Source: Candidatus Hydrogenedentota bacterium (GTDB lineage Bacteria > Hydrogenedentota > Hydrogenedentia > Hydrogenedentiales > CAITNO01). From it: a stretch of 11,929 nt of DNA. The stretch is from assembly GCA_903922535.1 (NCBI GenBank), contig CAIXUF010000245.1, positions 1 through 11,929 of the forward strand, given 5' to 3'. Positions 7,118 through 11,929 of the stretch are shown in pieces. Under the pieces are notes generated by a model. That model did not search any database. It was not told the origin of the DNA and worked only from the letters and a program-made list of their open reading frames with translations. Within the stretch, counting starts at the first letter, position 1, and each line of letters begins with the position of its first letter. The position numbers and the translations under genes are program-made.

Positions 7118-7198
7118 GCGCCAAAGGCGCGACACAACAATAGCCCCGGGCGTGAGCCGGGGTTAACGATTCCGTACCGCGTTTGAGCCCTGAAGGGC
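7118..7198. repeat. Three-hairpin intergenic repeat module
   Basis: Three short stems follow one another: GCGCC-AAA-GGCGC (7118-7130), CCCCGG (7144-7149) with CCGGGG (7157-7162), and GCCC-TGAA-GGGC (7187-7198). From memory, modules of the form 'AGCCC..GGG-CGTGAGC-CC..GGGTT' followed by 'GAGCCCTGAAGGG' recur between genes in planctomycete- and verrucomicrobia-like genomes. I infer a dispersed repeat of the REP/BIME kind. Only one copy lies in this window, so its repetitive nature is not shown here. Confidence 0.55.
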
Positions 7199-7242
7199 GC
7201 CACAGACAAGTCCGCGCTTGGCGCGTGCCGTTGGGGGAAGCC

Positions 7243-7713
7243 TCACTCCTTGTAGGTCCAGCCACACCCTGCGCACACAGATTGCCCGGCCGGAATCAGT
7301 TGGCCACACCGGACGCACGCAACATCATAGTCTTCATCCAGTTCGGAGATGTCAGGGTCCTCCGACGATGCGCACGGTGAATGGACACCCTCAACGGCGC
7401 AGTTGTCCTCCACTTCGACAACGACCTGCTCCGGCAACGTGCCGCCCGCAATTTCGACACAGTCAAGATCATAGTCTTCACCCAGATCGGTGATGACACA
7501 GTCTGGATCGGTCGTGTCTTTGAACAGGAACCAGTAAAGCTGGCCGCATTTCGCGCAAACAAACACATCGGCCGCCTCGTTGAGCGAGTCAAGACCTAGG
7601 CACGACGTGAGGGGCGCGGTCAACTGCCATTTTCGCGGTATGAAGGCACTGCCGCCGCAGTGTCCGCAGCGAAGCATCAGGCCTTTTATGGTTACTCTCT
7701 TAAGCTCAGGCAT
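7243..7713 (-). CDS. Small double zinc-ribbon protein with internal duplication
   Basis: The protein has 156 residues. The ATG at 7713-7711 is chosen because GGAGGAG lies six bases upstream. The N-terminus forms a zinc ribbon with C16/C19 (RCGHCGG) and C53/C56 (VCAKCGQLYWFL). The C-terminus forms a second ribbon with C133/C136 (ACVRCGQ) and C147/C150 (VCAGCGW). The central part is very acidic and holds two copies of a DPD...EDYDxxC segment, residues 69-88 and 119-136. N-terminal ribbons of this kind with a KWQL...CLGLD stretch are, as far as I recall, common in uncharacterised small bacterial proteins. Binding to nucleic acid or protein is likely but undetermined. No signal peptide is present, so it is cytoplasmic. 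Its neighbours give no functional hint. Confidence 0.85.
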   Translation of the reverse strand: MPELKRVTIKGLMLRCGHCGGSAFIPRKWQLTAPLTSCLGLDSLNEAADVFVCAKCGQLYWFLFKDTTDPDCVITDLGEDYDLDCVEIAGGTLPEQVVVEVEDNCAVEGVHSPCASSEDPDISELDEDYDVACVRCGQLIPAGQSVCAGCGWTYKE

Positions 7714-7892
7714 GCCAATCTCCTCCATCGAAAGTGGCCTGCCCAAATACTACTTCTCCGCAAGGTCGGCGGGCAAGTCGTCGCAGACACGTCTTTTCCA
7801 TGCGTTCTTGCGGTTCCATAACCCCTTTTCTGTCTTCTTCCGTACTACCATGTCTCAGAATCTTGGCAAGCTGCGGTCATTTCGTACAGCGT

Positions 7893-7913
7893 GGGGACAG
7901 AATTCTTTTGTCC
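7893..7913. repeat. Hairpin of the GGGGACAGAATTC type
   Basis: GGACA (7895-7899) pairs with TGTCC (7909-7913) around a loop containing the palindrome GAATTC. Short 'GGGGACAGA...TGTCC' hairpins are, from memory, frequent intergenic repeats in many bacteria, some linked to REP-associated transposases. No transposase gene is present here. The stretch 7747-7892 before it holds no gene; its minus strand reads AACCGCAAGAACGCA at 7802-7816, also reminiscent of intergenic repeats. Confidence 0.35.
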
Positions 7914-7979
7914 GCCTTTCTCGTCATGAACGCAAATCAGCAGGAATGTTTGCCTCACCAGGCTCATTCTGTGCCCTCC

Positions 7980-8007
7980 TAGACCCAAGCCCCCAGACCC
8001 TAGACCC
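7980..8007. repeat. 7-bp telomere-like tandem repeat, four units
   Basis: Exactly four heptamers are adjacent: TAGACCC (7980), AAGCCCC (7987), CAGACCC (7994) and TAGACCC (8001). The complement reads as GGGTCTA-type units. Just beyond, 8040-8060 reads on the minus strand as ACCACAGAGGCCTCAGAGG, another short quasi-periodic sequence. The whole stretch 7914-8086 has no credible gene. Confidence 0.6.
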
Positions 8008-8086
8008 TGCTTTTTGGTCGCGGCGCTGCTGCTCCAGGCTCCTCTGAGGCCTCTGTGGTTCCAGAACCCCTGAATGTCGACGTGGC

Positions 8087-8121
8087 GCGGCAACGCCGCA
8101 CCGGGCAGTGCTAACTGCGGT
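8087..8121 (-). terminator. Two adjacent hairpins directly after the 694-residue protein gene
   Basis: In the minus-strand transcript the stop codon is followed at once by ACCGCAGT...ACTGCCCGGT (8121-8100; an 8-bp stem with a GG bulge), then by GCGGC-GTT-GCCGC (8099-8087, perfect 5-bp stem). There is no T-run, so a rho-independent terminator is not certain. The pair may be part of the intergenic repeat mosaic. Confidence 0.35.
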
Positions 8122-10206
8122 CTACGCATGCCCTAGCGACCCGAAGTCGACTGCAAGTTGCGCCGGGGCAGCAATCGTCACGCCCAGCCACAGCGTCTGC
8201 CCATCCCACGCGTATTCGTCTTCCCGCAGCGTCCGCTCTGCCAATGCCACGCGAAGGAGACGTTTCGGAGCGTTTTCCAACTCGAAAACGGGATTGACAC
8301 AAGTCCCGTTGGGCTTGACAGTGAGGACGACCTTGTCGGCAGTGACGTTGAGCCGATAGGCACGCCGTTCCATTACATATGAATCGACGCCGAGTTCAGC
8401 GCCCCGCACTTCGAGCGAGGCCGGCTCGCTGAAGCTGCGCGCCCGGGCGATGAGCGCGTCGTCGGCCTCAGCCGTTGTGCCGATCATCCATACCCAGCGT
8501 TGTGTCCTCATCTGCCGCGATCGCCCCAGCGTATCCAGCGACGGCCCCACCCGGTTCGATACCGGCTCGGGACGGTGCCGCGCCCAGGACATGAGACTGT
8601 TATGCGACGGACTCACGTGAATGCGCTCATCGATCGCGCCCCCGGTCGTGTTGCCCCGCGACAACGGCCAGTGGCTGCCCCAATAGGCCGGAGTCACCAT
8701 ATAGCCCCGGTCATAGAACGGGCGGAACGTGACCAGTTCCTCAACGGCGAATGAGTCGCGCGGATTGAAATAGACGGCCGTCTCGCTTTCGTCCCTGGCA
8801 AAGGTCACCCGGTATACCAGGGGCGGCTTCGGGCCGGGCGGGACCTTTTCCGCCAGAAGAGGATTCGGAACGGACGCCGCCGTACCGTCCAGCGCCATGC
8901 ATCGAATCGGGTTGGGCGGCAGCAGGTCGAAGGGATAGCCCTCGGGCGGCGCCAGCACAATGAACTCGCTGACCTCGTAGTCGGCCTCGGGCGCGCTGTT
9001 GAGCGTGAGCACCCGCGTGCCGAACCCGTCCGGGTAGAAATAGAAATCCTCCTGCGGTGCATCACCCCAGACCTTGTAGTTGAAGTCGCAGGATTGATAG
9101 GTCCAGCGGACATGGACCCGGGCCGCGGTCGATTCGACAATCCGCACCCGTCCGTAGCGCAATTCCTTGTCCATGAGCGGCTCGACGGAATCGACGAAGC
9201 CTTCGGGGAGTGGGCCGGTCTCGGCCCATTCATAGCTAAGGCCCGTGTTACGCCGTCCCGCCCAGAAAGGCACATAGCTCGAACCGCGCCAAAACACAAA
9301 GCGGCTTCCGTTGGGCAGCGACACGACAACATCGTTCAGTTCGGGGCTCCAGCCCTGCTCATAGGGCAGGGTCGAAAGGACGCCCGTCTTTGGGGCGCGG
9401 ACCGAGATGGGCAGCGCGTAGCGCAGCTTCGTTTCGCGTGCGCCGAAACGCGGCCACTCGGGCGGCCGTTTCACCAGCATCACGTCGATTTGTTTGCGCC
9501 ACAGCTCCTTCCTGTCGGGGCTCTGGATGGAAACCTGAAGTTTATCGCAAAGTGCGTGAAACGATGCTTCCGGCAGTTCCATTTCCACTTCACAGCGCTT
9601 GCCGCGGCCTAGGGACATGGCGGCTTCCACCGTCCGCCGGGGCCGCGCATCAAACCAGGCAACCACGCGCGCGTCAGGCAGATCGGCGGTGCGGGAGAAT
9701 GCTGCAGCGTGTACCTTTGCCCGCTGGCCGGGTGCCAGCACCAGCCAGTTGGCCGACGGGAACACGGTCCCCAAATCGACGGGATTGACGGGCCTGTCCA
9801 GCCGCGCCTCGGCATCGGCCTCAAAATCACTCCGATCAACCGCCTGCGCCCCGATCTCCCGCCAGGTGTCGCCCCCGCCCGCAAGCAGCACAACGCGGTC
9901 GATCGTGGCGTCCATCTCCCGCGTTACCGGGAATTGAGCGTCCGGTGCGAAAGTCTCCCGCAGGGACTCCAACCCGTTGCGCTGTCCGACGAGGACAAGC
10001 CCCTCTCCGTTCCCCAGCACGGCAGCCGGTTCTATGACCACCCGCGCCGGCTGTCCCACACGCTCCAGGCCAAAGGGTGGCCGCCAAGGATGCCCAGCAT
10101 CCACGCGGATCGGAGTTGCGCTCGATTCCGCGCCTGACGGCACCATTGTGGAAAAAGACACGGCTATCGTAACCAAGCACATCAGGAACAAGTGAACTTG
10201 TCTCAT
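8122..10206 (-). CDS. Secreted protein of unknown function, beta-rich, 694 residues
   Basis: The ATG at 10206-10204 has GAGG (complement of 10212-10215) five bases upstream. A clear signal peptide follows (MRQVHLFLMCLVTIAVSF) with cleavage near SGA at residue 26. I cannot name a family. The N-terminal third alternates strands and is consistent with beta-sandwich folds. The centre holds distinctive aromatic motifs: FVFWRGSSYVPFW from residue 303, VHVRWTYQSCDFNYKVW near 370, and FYFYPDGFGTRVLTL around 388-402. The tail (about 600-694) is another beta-rich domain. Aromatic-rich central motifs of this kind suggest to me carbohydrate-active or carbohydrate-binding proteins, but that is an impression, not a match. 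No heme, metal or hydrolase triad motif is evident. It is transcribed alone from the promoter at 10261-10289. Confidence 0.88.
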   Translation of the reverse strand: MRQVHLFLMCLVTIAVSFSTMVPSGAESSATPIRVDAGHPWRPPFGLERVGQPARVVIEPAAVLGNGEGLVLVGQRNGLESLRETFAPDAQFPVTREMDATIDRVVLLAGGGDTWREIGAQAVDRSDFEADAEARLDRPVNPVDLGTVFPSANWLVLAPGQRAKVHAAAFSRTADLPDARVVAWFDARPRRTVEAAMSLGRGKRCEVEMELPEASFHALCDKLQVSIQSPDRKELWRKQIDVMLVKRPPEWPRFGARETKLRYALPISVRAPKTGVLSTLPYEQGWSPELNDVVVSLPNGSRFVFWRGSSYVPFWAGRRNTGLSYEWAETGPLPEGFVDSVEPLMDKELRYGRVRIVESTAARVHVRWTYQSCDFNYKVWGDAPQEDFYFYPDGFGTRVLTLNSAPEADYEVSEFIVLAPPEGYPFDLLPPNPIRCMALDGTAASVPNPLLAEKVPPGPKPPLVYRVTFARDESETAVYFNPRDSFAVEELVTFRPFYDRGYMVTPAYWGSHWPLSRGNTTGGAIDERIHVSPSHNSLMSWARHRPEPVSNRVGPSLDTLGRSRQMRTQRWVWMIGTTAEADDALIARARSFSEPASLEVRGAELGVDSYVMERRAYRLNVTADKVVLTVKPNGTCVNPVFELENAPKRLLRVALAERTLREDEYAWDGQTLWLGVTIAAPAQLAVDFGSLGHA

Positions 10207-10260
10207 CCAGTCCTCGATTCTCCCGCACTCCCCGCCTCCACCCCGGAAGTCGCATAGACA

Positions 10261-10289
10261 ATCATAGGCAACACCGGCACACCTATCAA
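10261..10289 (-). promoter_or_regulatory. Sigma70-like promoter for the 694-residue secreted protein
   Basis: On the minus strand TTGATA (complement of 10284-10289), a 17-base spacer and TATGAT (complement of 10261-10266) match the consensus at 10 of 12 positions. Transcription would start near 10254, giving a leader of about 48 bases to the ATG. Confidence 0.6.
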
Positions 10290-10373
10290 CACGCAGTACA
10301 CACGCAGTTCATGCGGTGCAATTCACGTGGAAGTTCCGGCAGTTTCATGGCAACACCATTGTCCCGCAAAATC

Positions 10374-10382
10374 TGCTATTCT
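10374..10382 (+). promoter_or_regulatory. Possible extended -10 promoter for the second SGNH-like gene
   Basis: TGC followed by TATTCT (10377-10382) resembles an extended -10 element 38 bases before the ATG at 10421. No convincing -35 hexamer lies upstream. It is the best candidate in the 10290-10420 stretch. Confidence 0.25.
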
Positions 10383-10420
10383 CTCTCATATTGCGCTGTT
10401 GGGCGCCGGAGAAGCGGTTG

Positions 10421-11458
10421 ATGAGACGATCCTACATAATCATACTTGTGGTGGCGGGAATAAGCGCCGTTATTGTTTCGGGCGTGGTGGCGTGGCGGGC
10501 GGTCACAGTCGGGTTTGGCAACTCCTACGACTTCAACGGTGATGCCCGGTGGATGCTCAGGTTTCTGCAACGATGGCAAACCGACAATGTGCTGGCCTTT
10601 CACGATGTCCACCCAACACGGGGGTGGACGCCCAAAGCCCGCATGTCCGCAACCAATCCCCCCTGCCACACCAACAGCCGGGGCCAACGCGGCACCACGG
10701 AATACGTGCGCCAGCCGGACAAGTACGCAATTCTGGCCGTCGGGGATTCCTTCACATTTGGCCAGCAGGCCGCGGATGAGGACACATGGCCCCATATTCT
10801 GGAGTCGCTCGACAAGCGCCTGCAGGTAATAAACCTGGGCGTGTGCGGTTATGGCGCCGACCAAATGTACATCACGCTGCGCGAGTCCGTCGGCGAATAC
10901 AAGCCTGCCCTTGTCCTTTTTGCGCCCATTGCGGAAGACTTGAATCGTTCATTGCTCTCGTTTCGAGAATACCGCAAACCACGTTTCATTCTGGACGGGG
11001 AGAAGCGGCTCCAACTGACGAATGTTCCCATTGGGGATTTCAACGACACACAAGCCTATCTGCGGGCAAAATTCGGGCGCTTCTTTGCCAAAAGGGGACT
11101 GGATGACCTTGAAAAGGGGTTCTTGCGAACCATAGCCAACGGGCAATACCGCCAAGAACTGCTGGATCTCAACAACAAAATCGTTCAGGAGGCCGACTCC
11201 TGCACACGATCGGCCGGAGCGAATTTCCTTCTGGTCCATCTGGTCACGGGGGCTGAACCGGTTGATTCCGTGTCAATTCTGACCACCATCGCGGAGTCCA
11301 ACGGGTTCAACTATGTTTCCACAAAAGATGCTTTCGCGAAAGCCAACCAGCCCTGGTCCTTCGCCCATTATCAGAGAGGCGAGGCGACCGTTGTGGCCGT
11401 AACGATCTTTGAGAGAATTCAGCAACTGCCCTCATGGAAGGCTTTTGCGCAGCGCTAG
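10421..11458 (+). CDS. Membrane-anchored SGNH-like protein with incomplete catalytic set
   Basis: The protein has 345 residues. The ATG at 10421 has GGAG nine bases upstream and begins an N-terminal anchor (MRRSYIIILVVAGISAVIV). The upstream in-frame ATG at 10316 would add 35 residues in front of the anchor. Block I of the SGNH/GDSL fold is clear: VGDSFTFG with S110. Block II is NLGVCGYG (138-145), as in the family whose members read NLG..GYG.DQ. At block III, where G-N-D is expected, the protein has IAEDLNR (170-176), so the oxyanion-hole Asn appears to be Glu172. At block V, H316 is present in FAHYQRGE, but the expected preceding Asp is absent. It may be an altered or inactive esterase or acyltransferase-like protein. 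It shares the G-x-S-x-TFG signature with the 526-residue SGNH protein but is otherwise divergent. Confidence 0.88.
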   Translation: MRRSYIIILVVAGISAVIVSGVVAWRAVTVGFGNSYDFNGDARWMLRFLQRWQTDNVLAFHDVHPTRGWTPKARMSATNPPCHTNSRGQRGTTEYVRQPDKYAILAVGDSFTFGQQAADEDTWPHILESLDKRLQVINLGVCGYGADQMYITLRESVGEYKPALVLFAPIAEDLNRSLLSFREYRKPRFILDGEKRLQLTNVPIGDFNDTQAYLRAKFGRFFAKRGLDDLEKGFLRTIANGQYRQELLDLNNKIVQEADSCTRSAGANFLLVHLVTGAEPVDSVSILTTIAESNGFNYVSTKDAFAKANQPWSFAHYQRGEATVVAVTIFERIQQLPSWKAFAQR

Positions 11459-11817
11459 CCCACGTTCCGAAACCCGCGAAGATGCGGTTCCTCTTTCTTT
11501 GTCAACTGCGTGGCTTTTCCCCAAGCGTCCGTACAGTGCTTTTGTGGACTGGACCATGCGCGGTTCGCAAAGAGACTCGCCAGTCCTGGGCGCACGGCCC
11601 CAGCCGTCTTGGTCAGGGTGATGCGCCACGCGCCGGACGACTTGTGGAGACACAGGGAGGGGGTCTTTCACGGGTCTTCTTGGAAAGCTCTGCGCTCATC
11701 ACAGCGGGCTCCTTTTGCGCTTATCCAGGTATGTTACCCGTTTAAGGCATGGTTGGCTCCGCATCGCGATGAAGCGAGTAACCACTGTAACTGAAGTGGT
11801 TGCAGATGTTTAGAAAA
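11459..11817. other. Intergenic stretch without a recognisable gene
   Basis: No open frame here has a ribosome-binding site and a convincing protein. It contains an imperfect hairpin AACCCGC/GCGGTT (11471-11489) followed by a pyrimidine-rich stretch, which may end transcription of the SGNH-like gene, and a perfect hairpin ACGGC-CCCA-GCCGT (11594-11607). The section 11581-11670 has the look of an intergenic repeat, but only one copy is in the window. Confidence 0.5.
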
Positions 11818-11895
11818 TGGTCGGGGCGAGAGGATTTGAACCTCCGGCCTCCTGGTCCCGAACCAGGCGCGCTAACCGGGCTGCGCTACGCCCCG
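11818..11895 (-). tRNA. tRNA-Pro (anticodon CGG)
   Basis: The complement folds into a full cloverleaf of 78 bases. The acceptor stem is CGGGGCG/CGCCCCG (11895-11889 with 11828-11822). The D arm is GCGC/GCGC. The anticodon stem CCTGG/CCAGG holds the loop TTCGGGA with CGG at 11860-11858. The T arm contains TTCAAAT. The discriminator A (11821) is followed by a genome-encoded CCA (11820-11818). It decodes the proline codon CCG, frequent in GC-rich genomes. Confidence 0.97.
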
Positions 11896-11911
11896 ACAAG
11901 GGGAGCCATAC

Positions 11912-11920
11912 ATTACACCA
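11912..11920 (-). promoter_or_regulatory. Extended -10 element of the tRNA-Pro gene
   Basis: On the minus strand TGG-TGTAAT (complement of 11920-11912) resembles an extended -10 (TGnTATAAT with one mismatch) and ends 16 bases before the tRNA 5' end. Any -35 element would lie past the window edge. Confidence 0.4.
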
Positions 11921-11929
11921 TGCCGGGGG

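Noticed and set aside
7980..8007. CRISPR array
   Set aside because: The repeated units are only 7 bp and directly adjacent, without spacers.
7580..8047. A 155-codon plus-strand frame
   Set aside because: It starts antisense to the zinc-ribbon gene and continues through repeat-rich DNA without any recognisable domain.
7845..8129. A 94-codon open frame on the minus strand
   Set aside because: It reads through the heptamer array, the ACCACAGAGG-like stretch and the hairpins, so its apparent peptide is translated repeat DNA.
11434..11794. Open frames of 94-103 codons between the SGNH-like gene and the tRNA
   Set aside because: They overlap each other in different frames, lack good ribosome-binding sites and show no protein-like pattern.

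Overview
The window is GC-rich bacterial chromosomal DNA with five complete protein genes, one more plausible small protein gene, one 3'-partial gene and a tRNA, separated by unusually long intergenic stretches full of inverted and tandem repeats. The gene content is a large glycoside-hydrolase-like protein, a di-heme HzsA-related protein, an alpha/beta hydrolase with a PKD domain, and secreted proteins of unknown function. This resembles Planctomycetota, Verrucomicrobiota/Lentisphaerota or Hydrogenedentota. That assignment is a tentative inference, because the window holds no phylogenetic marker beyond one tRNA.

Layout. 1-509 (+) is the C-terminal end of a GH95-like/DUF5703-type glycoside hydrolase. 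510-848 is a leader region with a sigma70-like promoter. 849-2429 (+) is a membrane protein joining a LamG-like domain to a complete SGNH hydrolase domain. 2430-2690 is a convergent gap with two strong inverted repeats. 2691-5003 (-) is a secreted protein with TolB/PD40-like propeller repeats and two CxxCH heme sites, related to the hydrazine synthase alpha subunit. 5004-5250 is a divergent promoter region. 5251-6936 (+) is a secreted alpha/beta hydrolase with a PKD domain and a C-terminal membrane/sorting-like tail. 6937-7242 is intergenic, with a 12-bp tandem repeat and a three-hairpin module. 7243-7713 (-) is a small double zinc-ribbon protein with an internal duplication. 7714-8121 is a mosaic of short intergenic repeats, including a 7-bp telomere-like array. 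8122-10206 (-) is a 694-residue secreted protein of unknown function with a good promoter at 10261-10289. 10421-11458 (+) is a membrane-anchored SGNH-like protein that seems to lack part of its catalytic set. 11459-11817 has no gene. 11818-11895 (-) is tRNA-Pro(CGG) with an encoded CCA.

How the genes work together. Every gene has its own wide upstream region and no gene overlaps or closely follows another on the same strand, so I see no operon. Four of the six complete proteins carry a signal peptide or N-terminal anchor and contain hydrolase-like or carbohydrate-associated domains. A shared role in processing extracellular polymers or esters is plausible but not shown. The HzsA-related protein has no hzsB or hzsC neighbour. 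No CRISPR array, integrase, transposase or phage gene is present. The most unusual items are the HzsA-like di-heme protein outside an evident anammox context, the two divergent SGNH proteins, and the density of structured intergenic repeats.
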